Assembly: GCA_024635585.1 (NCBI GenBank)
Contig: JAGXIP010000176.1
Location: 1 to 35,644 of the forward strand
From: Saccharicrinis sp.
Lineage (GTDB): Bacteria > Bacteroidota > Bacteroidia > Bacteroidales > Marinilabiliaceae
Direction: 5' to 3'
DNA length: 35,644 bases
Made by a program: the position numbers and the translations under genes. This document shows, one piece after another, positions 24,704 through 32,008 of the stretch; within the stretch, counting starts at the first letter, position 1; the number at the start of each line of letters is the position of its first letter. A model generated the notes under the pieces. That model searched no databases, was not told where the DNA came from, and saw only the letters and a program-made list of their open reading frames with translations.

Positions 24704-25789
24704 ATGAAAGGGAAAAGTCTATGTTTAATAGTCCCTTCCTTGGTGGGAGGGGGAATGGAAAGGATCATTTCACTGTTGGCAAATTATACGGTAGATAAAG
24801 GAATGAAGGTTCACCTGCTGTTGATGTACAGAGACGATATCTTTTATAGGCTGGATCCAAGGATCACCGTTATTCAGCCCTCCATAACAAAAAAATCTAA
24901 TTTTGCCTATGCCTTTTATTTATTCCCTTATTTAAGGTATCACATACATAAAATCAATCCAGATGCAGTGCTTTCATTTGGAGAGCGCTATAATTCATAT
25001 GTTTTGCTGGCAGCCCTTGGCCTCAAGGTCCCAATATTCGTATCCGACAGGAGCAGCCCCAATAAAAAACTGGGAGCCATAAATTATTGGTTGAGTAAAA
25101 TATTGTATAAAAAAGCAGCAGGTATTATTGCCCAAACTACGCAAGCCGCAGTGAGTATGAGAAAGCGGCTTAAGGGTAAATATTCCAATATTAGAGTGAT
25201 CCCAAATCCGCTAAGACCTCAGGAAAAATTAGGAGGCGATAAAAAAAATCAGATCGTAGCCTTGGGGCGGCTGGTAAGGGAAAAGAGATATGACAGGTTG
25301 ATAAAAATAATGGCCAAATTAGAGAATAAGTCATGGAAACTTGTTATTGTAGGCGGGGGTGACCTAAAAACGCAAATAGAAACCCAAATTGACGAATTGA
25401 ATCTTAACGATCGTGTTATTTTAGTAGGTCAGCAAAAAGAGGTGGATCCTTTTTTGGAAGAAAGCAAAATTTATGTGCTAACTTCAGACACCGAGGGCTA
25501 TCCAAATGCCCTATGCGAAGCCATGTCATTTGGGCTAGCGAGTGTGAGTTTTGATTGTATCGCCGGACCCAGCGATATTATTGATAATGGTGTGAACGGT
25601 ATATTGGTAGAGGACGGTGATATTGATTGCTTTGCTAAAGAACTGGATATACTGATTAACAACGAGCAGAAAAGGATTGACTTAGGTTGCCAAGCCGAAA
25701 AAATCCAGGAGAGGTTAAGTGGAGATAAGATATTTACGAAATATCTGCAATTTATATTTGGGGATCAATTAAAAAAGATCATGCAATGA
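24704..25789 (+). CDS. Glycosyltransferase family 4 (PglJ/GalNAc-transferase-like)
   Basis: The 361-residue protein starts CLIVPSLVGGGMERIISLLANY, the loop pattern of GT4 enzymes such as PglJ/PglH-type HexNAc transferases. RVIPNPL near 165 introduces the donor domain, IVALGRLVREKRYDRLI near 183-199 follows, and the EX7E signature EGYPNALCE lies near 264-272 with SFGLASVSFDCIAGPSDII. HexNAc transfer is suggested only by overall resemblance. Its stop overlaps the next gene by 4 bp (ATGA), so the two are coupled. The 30 bp before its ATG resemble those before the gene at 26987. Confidence 0.9.
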   Translation: MKGKSLCLIVPSLVGGGMERIISLLANYTVDKGMKVHLLLMYRDDIFYRLDPRITVIQPSITKKSNFAYAFYLFPYLRYHIHKINPDAVLSFGERYNSYVLLAALGLKVPIFVSDRSSPNKKLGAINYWLSKILYKKAAGIIAQTTQAAVSMRKRLKGKYSNIRVIPNPLRPQEKLGGDKKNQIVALGRLVREKRYDRLIKIMAKLENKSWKLVIVGGGDLKTQIETQIDELNLNDRVILVGQQKEVDPFLEESKIYVLTSDTEGYPNALCEAMSFGLASVSFDCIAGPSDIIDNGVNGILVEDGDIDCFAKELDILINNEQKRIDLGCQAEKIQERLSGDKIFTKYLQFIFGDQLKKIMQ

Positions 25790-26940
25790 AAATACTAGTC
25801 AACTGCTCTACGCTAAAAAAGGGAGGGGTGCTGCAGGTTGCCCATTCATTCGTGAGCGAGCTTGTGGAAAGGACAGATCACGAATATTTTTTTGTTTTCT
25901 CTTCTCTGTTACGAAAAGACTTTCAAGGATACAGGATGGATGACGAATTACATTTCCATACCTATGATATAAAACCAACCATAACGAAGGCTTTGACGGG
26001 CAGGGACAAAAAGTTGGACAGCATCTTCGCTAAAGTTAAGCCCGACATCGTGTTTTCCTTGTTTGGTCCAACCTATTGGAAACCTCGGTCCTTGCATGTT
26101 TGTGGATTTGCCAAGCCAGGTTTTATTTATACGGAATCTCCTTTTATGCAAAACATGTCCATAGTCCGGAAGCTTAGGTATAGGTTGCTAAGGTTGCTTC
26201 AAATGAACGATTTTAAAAACTTTAATGATGCCATAATTACTGAAACTAATGATGTATCTAACAGGCTGTCGCAGATGGTACCATCAAAACCCATATACAC
26301 GGTATCTAATACCTACAATCAAGTTTTCGATCACCCCGAAAGTTGGGATACAAATGTAGGCCTTCCCTTTTTCGATGGGGTAACATTGTTATCCATTACG
26401 GCTAATTACAGGCATAAAAATTTAGTCATGATTCCCGATGTTGTTAGGTATATTGCCAACAAGTATCCAACATTTAAATTTCGATTTGTGCTTACGTTAA
26501 GGAAGGAGGAACTAAAAATTGCGGATGAAGATATGTTAAAGCATGTGGTATTTCTTGGTAGGGTGTCTATATATCAATGCCCTACTTTGTATACTAAATC
26601 GGATCTGATGTTTATGCCCACCTTGTTAGAATGTTTTTCTGCTACCTATCCTGAGGCCATGAAAATGGGGACACCCATTTTGACCTCCGATATGCCTTTT
26701 GCCAGAGATGTATGCGGAGATGCCGCCATATATTTCGACCCATTGTCACCGGAAAGTATCGGCGAGGCCATTTATAGGCTGGCAGCAGACAAGGAGCTGA
26801 TGGCGGAGTTGAGCTTAAAAGGGCAGAAGCGTTTAAGTCATTTTAATGATTCCAAAGAACGCACCCAAAAGTATATTGAAATCATAGGTAAAACCTACGA
26901 AAAAAATCGTCCAAAACATAAAGAGGTTTCAAGTAATTGA
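25786..26940 (+). CDS. Glycosyltransferase family 4, type b, copy 2 of 3
   Basis: The 384-residue paralogue of the 23500 and 28304 products has the same start (MKILVNCSTLKKGG), EX7E signature (ECFSATYPE) and DMPFARDVCGDAAIYFDP segment. It shares with copy 1 a stretch downstream of the conserved domain (AAAGAGGTTTCAA in both), whereas copy 3 lacks it. It is translationally coupled to the preceding glycosyltransferase by an ATGA overlap. All motif residues are intact. Confidence 0.9.
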   Translation: MKILVNCSTLKKGGVLQVAHSFVSELVERTDHEYFFVFSSLLRKDFQGYRMDDELHFHTYDIKPTITKALTGRDKKLDSIFAKVKPDIVFSLFGPTYWKPRSLHVCGFAKPGFIYTESPFMQNMSIVRKLRYRLLRLLQMNDFKNFNDAIITETNDVSNRLSQMVPSKPIYTVSNTYNQVFDHPESWDTNVGLPFFDGVTLLSITANYRHKNLVMIPDVVRYIANKYPTFKFRFVLTLRKEELKIADEDMLKHVVFLGRVSIYQCPTLYTKSDLMFMPTLLECFSATYPEAMKMGTPILTSDMPFARDVCGDAAIYFDPLSPESIGEAIYRLAADKELMAELSLKGQKRLSHFNDSKERTQKYIEIIGKTYEKNRPKHKEVSSN

Positions 26941-26986
26941 TTTCTACAATGTGTTAGTATGAACGTTCATGTCTAAAATAAATCAG

Positions 26987-27994
26987 ATGAATTTAACCAT
27001 AGGGTTCCCTCATAGACCCCCTAAACAAGGAGGGCCAGGTGTATTTCAAAATCGCTTTGAAACGGTTGTTAAATCAAAGGGATGGAGGGTGGTGTATCCC
27101 GATGATAATATTGTTCCGGATGTTGTTTTGGTGGTAGGAGGTACTAAAAGAATGGGGTGGCTGTTAAAGTTAAAACAAAAAAAAGTACCTATAATTTATC
27201 GTCTGGATGGTATGAGCTGGCTTCATCGCGAGAAAAAGTCATCGGTATCAAAGTGGATTACTTCTGAAAGAGGAAATTTGATTATGAAAATTATCCGCTC
27301 TGTTTTTGCATCGTACATTGTCTATCAGAGTGATTTTGTTAAGCAATGGTGGAGCCGGAGCGGTTGGTGGTCGAAGCAAAAGAATACGATTATTTACAAT
27401 GGAGTGGATATAAATAAATTTAAACCGCGGTCGGTAGGGAACGGAGAATTATCTATATTGTGTATTGAAGGAAATATCGACTATACCCCTTTTTCTATTG
27501 ATCTGTTAAATGCACTTCAAAAGAAACTAATAGAGGAATCTAGTTTTAAATCGTTAATTCTTTATGGGAATTTTGAATCGCCCGAAGCTCAAAAAAAACT
27601 TTCCCCTGCCATCGACTATAGAGGGAGTTTGGCCAACGATAAAATAGCAGGCGTTTACAAGGATGCCATCTATCTGTCATTGGACATCAACGCCGCTTGC
27701 CCCAACACGGTGATAGAGGCTTTGGCCAGCGGTATCCCCGTCTTAGGCTTCGACTCGGGCGCTTTAAAGGAGTTGGTGGACGAAAATCCCAGCGCAGGTG
27801 AAATTGTGGCTTACGGTGGAGACCCATGGAAAATTGATTTTCCAGATGTAAACGCATTAATAGATGCCGCACATAAAATTAAAGAAAATTGGGAAGTGTA
27901 TTCTAAAAATGCCAGAAAGAGTGCTTTACAAAGATATGACATGGAAAACGTAGTCAATAAATATGTAGAAATAATCAAGGAAGTGGTTCGGTAG
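26987..27994 (+). CDS. Glycosyltransferase family 4-like protein (type d)
   Basis: The product is about 335 residues, starting MNLTIGFPHRPPKQGGPGVF. The donor domain shows TIIYNGVDINKFKPRS near 135 and CPNTVIEALASGIPVLGFDSG near 240-260, where the first Glu of the EX7E motif is Ala, a variation known in some GT4 subgroups. An upstream ATG at 26969 gives six extra residues, but ATG 26987 aligns with the start of the 24704 gene across a duplicated leader sequence, so it is preferred. A short stretch near 27690-27790 is visibly more GC-rich than the rest of the gene. Confidence 0.87.
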   Translation: MNLTIGFPHRPPKQGGPGVFQNRFETVVKSKGWRVVYPDDNIVPDVVLVVGGTKRMGWLLKLKQKKVPIIYRLDGMSWLHREKKSSVSKWITSERGNLIMKIIRSVFASYIVYQSDFVKQWWSRSGWWSKQKNTIIYNGVDINKFKPRSVGNGELSILCIEGNIDYTPFSIDLLNALQKKLIEESSFKSLILYGNFESPEAQKKLSPAIDYRGSLANDKIAGVYKDAIYLSLDINAACPNTVIEALASGIPVLGFDSGALKELVDENPSAGEIVAYGGDPWKIDFPDVNALIDAAHKIKENWEVYSKNARKSALQRYDMENVVNKYVEIIKEVVR

Positions 27995-28084
27995 TCGCTA
28001 TTTTTAAAAGTATATTGTATGAGTGCCCATTCATAATGCAGGCATTGTGCAGCAAAATAGTCTTTAGCGTATGTTATTTCTTTG

Positions 28085-28290
28085 CAACCAGGCAGATTTT
28101 GAAGCTATTAAGAGAGGGGTGAAAGGTGAATTTTTTTGAAGAAAATTCGATAGACGGCCATGCCGATAAGATATTATCAACTTTTCTTCAATAAAGCGGG
28201 GAAAAGTGCGCGGGGAAGCGTACTGTTTTATTGATGAATAATATTAGCCTTACTGCCAGATCGAAGCGTTTTTAAAAGTATTACATTGAA
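28085..28290 (+). pseudogene. Decayed C-terminal fragment of a type-a glycosyltransferase
   Basis: Translation in shifting frames gives DFEAIKRGVKGEFF, then ENSID and, after another shift, EAYCFIDE-stop-Y-stop-PYCQIEAFLKVL. These align in order with the C-terminus of the 22365 product (EFEAIKKGVTGDFF, DNSVE, EAYRVIDEKYNPHRQIETFLEVL). An extra T in the run at 28131-28137 shifts the frame, and in-frame stops lie near 28188, 28236, 28242 and 28284. It ends about 20 bp before a type-b gene, matching the intact a-b order at 22365-24675. The stretch 27995-28084 upstream may hold more of it but is too decayed to align. It accounts for most of the gene-free gap 27995-28303. Confidence 0.8.
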
Positions 28291-28303
28291 TTCTAAATAA
28301 CCT

Positions 28304-29440
28304 ATGAGAATTTTTATCAATTGTTCCAGTTTAAAAAAAGGAGGAGGATTACAGGTTGCCCATTCGTTGGTGAACGAGCTTATGAAGAGGACAGACCATG
28401 ATTACTATTTCATTTTTTCGTCGCTCCTTCGAAGGGACTTTCAGGACTATAAAGCGGAGGACACAATTCATTTTCATACCTATGATGTTGCACCAACTCT
28501 TTTAAAAGCTCTGAGTGGAAGGGACAAAATACTGGACAGCCTCGTAACCAAAATTAAACCGGACATTGTGTTTTCCGTCTTCGGACCAACCTACTGGAAA
28601 CCGAGGTGTTTGCATGTTTGTGGATTTGCCAAGCCCGGTTTTGTCTATACCGATTCTCCCTTTATACAAAAAATGCCTGTAAACAGAAAGCTTAGGCACC
28701 AGTTCCTCAGGTTGTTTCAAATGAACGATTTTAAAAACTTTAATGATGCTTTAATCACGGAAACAAACGATGCATCAAACAGGCTTTCAAAAATATTACC
28801 CTCAAAAACAATATACACGGTATCCAACACCTATAATCAGGTATTCGATCAGCCGGAAAAATGGGATTTAGCGGTGAGGCCTTATGATTTTGATGGAATT
28901 ACAATGCTATCGATAACGGCTAATTATAGGCATAAAAACCTATCCGTGATACCGGAAGTGATTACCTATTTATCTAACAAATACCCTTCGTTCAAATTCC
29001 GATTTGTGCTTACCCTACGAAAGGGGGAGATGGATATTATGGATGAGAAAATATTAAAGCATCTGGTATTTCTCGGTAGGGTCACAATTTATCAGTGCCC
29101 CATATTATATACCGAATCCGATTTAATGTTTATGCCCTCCTTGCTGGAATGTTTTTCGGCTACGTATCCCGAGGCCATGAAAATGGAAACGCCCATCCTG
29201 ACCTCCGATATGCCATTTGCCAGGGATGTATGCCAGGATGCTGCCATCTATTTCGACCCATTATCTCCGGAAAGTATCGGCGAAGCTATTTACCGCTTAT
29301 CAACTAATAAGGCGCTGATGTCAGAACTGAAATTGAAAGGGCAGAACCGTTTAAGTCACTTTAATAATTCCAAAACACGGACCCAAAAGTATATCGAAAT
29401 TTTAGAAAAAACTTATGAAACAAATCATTCAAAATCTTAA
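28304..29440 (+). CDS. Glycosyltransferase family 4, type b, copy 3 of 3
   Basis: The 378-residue paralogue starts MRIFINCSSLKKGGGLQVAHS, with intact ECFSATYPE (EX7E) and DMPFARDVCQDAAIYFDP segments. It is the most diverged of the three in the N-terminal half (ILDSLVTKIKPDIVFSVFG). The 3' end overlaps the oxidoreductase gene by 26 bp in a different frame, and the C-terminus is correspondingly short (KTYETNHSKS). Copy 1 has nearly the same bases there (ACGAAACAAATCATCCAA) but with ACG instead of the ATG used by the oxidoreductase. Confidence 0.9.
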   Translation: MRIFINCSSLKKGGGLQVAHSLVNELMKRTDHDYYFIFSSLLRRDFQDYKAEDTIHFHTYDVAPTLLKALSGRDKILDSLVTKIKPDIVFSVFGPTYWKPRCLHVCGFAKPGFVYTDSPFIQKMPVNRKLRHQFLRLFQMNDFKNFNDALITETNDASNRLSKILPSKTIYTVSNTYNQVFDQPEKWDLAVRPYDFDGITMLSITANYRHKNLSVIPEVITYLSNKYPSFKFRFVLTLRKGEMDIMDEKILKHLVFLGRVTIYQCPILYTESDLMFMPSLLECFSATYPEAMKMETPILTSDMPFARDVCQDAAIYFDPLSPESIGEAIYRLSTNKALMSELKLKGQNRLSHFNNSKTRTQKYIEILEKTYETNHSKS

Positions 29441-31559
29441 GACTGGCGAAACAGCCCTTGAGGAAATACCGGTGCCCAAAGCCGGACAAGGTCAATTGTT
29501 GATCAAAACATCCCATTCTTTGGTTTCCCTCGGAACAGAAAAGATGTTGGTAGAGTTTAGCAAATCTAACCTTTTTCAAAAAGCCAAACAGCAACCCGAC
29601 AAGGTTAAGCAGGTATTGGATAAAATTAAAACCGATGGGTTATTGCCAACACTCGAAAATGTATTTAAGAGATTGGAAGAACCTCTGCCACTCGGATACT
29701 GCAACGTGGGACGGGTTGTAGAAATAGGAAAAGGCGTAACTGGATTTGCTGTAGGCGATGTGGTGGCATCAAACGGTAAACATGCCGAGTATGTATGCGT
29801 ACCTGAGAAACTGGTGGCAAAAGTGCCTGAAGGAGTCTCGCAAGAGGAGGCCGCATTTACTGTGATTGGATCCATTAGTCTGCAAGGAATTCGATTATGC
29901 AAGCCCACCTTTGGCGAAACCATTGTCGTGTATGGTTTAGGCCTGTTAGGGCTGATTGCGGTTCAAATGCTGATGGCCAATGGATGCGACGTGATTGGGA
30001 TTGATATTGACGAAAGCAAATGCGCTATGGCCAAAAAATGGGGTGCCAAGGTCATTAACCCTCGCAATGGCGACGATCCGGTAAAAAAAGTAATGGACAT
30101 GACGACAGGAGGTGCCGACGCTGTACTGATTACTGCATCTGCCAAAAACCATGATATCATTTCCAATGCTGCAAATATGAGCAGGAAAAGGGGAAGGATT
30201 ATCCTGGTCGGTGTAATTGGCTTAAATCTGAACAGAGCCGAATTTTACGAAAAGGAACTGAGCTTCCAGGTTTCGTGCTCCTATGGCCCGGGCAGATATG
30301 ATGATGATTACGAGAAGAAAGGCATCGACTACCCCTTGCCTTTTGTGCGATGGACAGAGAAAAGAAATTTTGAAGCAATCCTGGCAGCGATAAGCAAAGG
30401 ATCGATCAATGTAAAAGATCTAATTTCGGAAATTGTTGATTTAAAGGATTACCAAATAATCTATAATGCCATGGGGCGTTCCGGATCCATTGCCTCCATA
30501 CTCAAATACCCCGAAGAACAATCCAAGCTCGATAAAAAAAGTAATACTGTTGTGTTGGGCAATGGCTCGTTTCCAGGAGCCAAAGCGGTTACGGCCTTTA
30601 TTGGAGCCGGCAACTTTACAAAGATGACCATGCTACCTGCATTAAAAGATTCCGGCGCCATTTTTAAATATATTGCTTCCTCCAGCGGGGTTTCGGGTAC
30701 TACCCTTGCGAAAAAATACGGGTTTACCCACAGCACTACCGACTATACCAATATTCTTGAAGATAAGGAGGTGGATACTGTATTTATTACAACAAGGCAT
30801 AATTCACATGCCAAATTGGTTAATGAAGCCTTAAACGCCGGGAAAAATGTTTTTGTTGAAAAACCATTGGCCATCAATATGGAGCAGCTTCATGGCGTGA
30901 TAGAAAACTATCAAAATCTGGCAAAGGAAGATGTGCACCCCACGATAATGGTTGGGTTCAACCGTCGTTTTTCGCCGCATTCGCAAGCCATAAAAAAAGC
31001 CATAGGTGATAACCCGGGGCCTATAAACATTGTGGCTACAATGAATGCCGGCTTTATCCCTCCGCAGGTATGGGTACATGATATGGAAGTAGGAGGAGGA
31101 CGTATTATTGGTGAAGCATGCCATTACATGGATCTTTGTTCCTATTTCGCCGGCTCGGCCATTCGTTCGGTTTGTATGAACAGTATGGGCACAGGCTCGG
31201 AAGAAAATACCGATAATGCAAGTATTTTGTTGAAGTTTGAAAATGGCAGCAACGCGGTCATTAATTATTTTGCCAATGGGTCAAAAGCGTATAGCAAGGA
31301 GAGGTTCGAGGTATTTTCGCAGGAACGGGTATTTGTTCTCGACAATTTTAGAACCACAAAAGCTTTTGGAGCCAAAGGGTTCAAAAACCTAAAAACAAAA
31401 ATAAACAAAGGGCACAAGGACCAATTTCATGCGTACATACAAAAAATTAAAAACGGGGGCGAACCGTTGATACCACTCAATGATATTTTAAATGTAACAA
31501 AGGCTTCCTTTGGAGCCCTGCGAAGTTTAAAGGAAAAAGGCTGGGTGGATGTTGAGTAA
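29415..31559 (+). CDS. Two-domain oxidoreductase: zinc-type dehydrogenase fused to Gfo/Idh/MocA domain
   Basis: The 714-residue protein contains two NAD(P)-binding enzymes. Residues ~1-370 form a medium-chain dehydrogenase with GLGLLGLIAVQML (Rossmann) near 176. The segment that holds the first zinc Cys in classical members reads SLVSLGTEKML, so the catalytic zinc ligand is missing. Residues ~385-714 form a Gfo/Idh/MocA domain with AFIGAGNFTKM near 394, VFVEKPLAI (EKP motif) near 480-488 and GEACHYMDL near 566. Such fusions are found in surface-glycan loci, often beside a heparinase-like gene and a WbuB-like transferase, as here. A redox step on a sugar nucleotide or glycan is inferred. It overlaps the previous gene by 26 bp and is followed by a hairpin cluster. 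Confidence 0.9.
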   Translation: MKQIIQNLKTGETALEEIPVPKAGQGQLLIKTSHSLVSLGTEKMLVEFSKSNLFQKAKQQPDKVKQVLDKIKTDGLLPTLENVFKRLEEPLPLGYCNVGRVVEIGKGVTGFAVGDVVASNGKHAEYVCVPEKLVAKVPEGVSQEEAAFTVIGSISLQGIRLCKPTFGETIVVYGLGLLGLIAVQMLMANGCDVIGIDIDESKCAMAKKWGAKVINPRNGDDPVKKVMDMTTGGADAVLITASAKNHDIISNAANMSRKRGRIILVGVIGLNLNRAEFYEKELSFQVSCSYGPGRYDDDYEKKGIDYPLPFVRWTEKRNFEAILAAISKGSINVKDLISEIVDLKDYQIIYNAMGRSGSIASILKYPEEQSKLDKKSNTVVLGNGSFPGAKAVTAFIGAGNFTKMTMLPALKDSGAIFKYIASSSGVSGTTLAKKYGFTHSTTDYTNILEDKEVDTVFITTRHNSHAKLVNEALNAGKNVFVEKPLAINMEQLHGVIENYQNLAKEDVHPTIMVGFNRRFSPHSQAIKKAIGDNPGPINIVATMNAGFIPPQVWVHDMEVGGGRIIGEACHYMDLCSYFAGSAIRSVCMNSMGTGSEENTDNASILLKFENGSNAVINYFANGSKAYSKERFEVFSQERVFVLDNFRTTKAFGAKGFKNLKTKINKGHKDQFHAYIQKIKNGGEPLIPLNDILNVTKASFGALRSLKEKGWVDVE

Positions 31560-31643
31560 GATGAGAGGTAGGTAGTTAGTTTCATACTAAATAAAATATC
31601 TTTTTAGAGGTCAGTATATAAATTCCTATGTCAATTAAAAAAT

Positions 31644-31730
31644 GGAACCCCGTTGGGGTTCTATTTGCACTCCATAAAGAACCACGGGTTCCACCCGTGG
31701 CTATTCAAATTGAACTATTTCATAGTTCTT
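31644..31730. repeat. Three consecutive hairpins, REP-like; first may terminate transcription
   Basis: Three perfect stem-loops are packed in 85 bp: GAACCCC-GTT-GGGGTTC (31645-31661), CCACGGGT-TCC-ACCCGTGG (31682-31700) and GAACTA-TTTCA-TAGTTC (31712-31728). Three-base loops and GC-rich stems resemble bacterial REP palindromes. They lie 85 bp after the oxidoreductase stop, so the first may also act as a terminator. No transposase gene is nearby. Confidence 0.7.
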
Positions 31731-31760
31731 TTTAAATATAGGATAGGAAATCCTGAAGTG

Positions 31761-31913
31761 CTCCCCGCCTTTTCAAGGAGGGGTGGATGATGTGGAGAGT
31801 AACGGAACATCAGACGGGGTGGTTGTGAGCCTTGCGGATTAGCTTGATTTACATTAGATTACCCTTCGGTAACCATCCGCTTTCGCCAAAGCTTTCCAGC
31901 GAAAGGAGGGTGG
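31761..31913. repeat. Compound palindromes, REP/BIME-like
   Basis: Further inverted repeats follow. CCCC-G-CCTT/AAGG-A-GGGG lies at 31763-31783. TGATGT/ACATCA (31788-31793 and 31807-31812) is flanked by GGGGTGG and GGGGTGG direct repeats. TTAC/GTAA with a CTTCGG-type loop lies at about 31859-31872. CCATCC-x-CTTTCGC pairs with GCGAAAG-xx-GGGTGG at 31873-31913. With the preceding hairpins they fill most of the gap 31560-32008 and show no coding character. The arrangement suggests mobile palindromic elements spread by a RAYT-type transposase elsewhere in the genome; that is inference. Confidence 0.6.
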
Positions 31914-32008
31914 AGAAGTTTCCATGTTTGGCGAGAAGTTTCACGTGAATGATCGCTTTTACTTATTGTTCTCAAATGTTTTGCTTTAAAAAAATGCGTT
32001 CCAATCGA

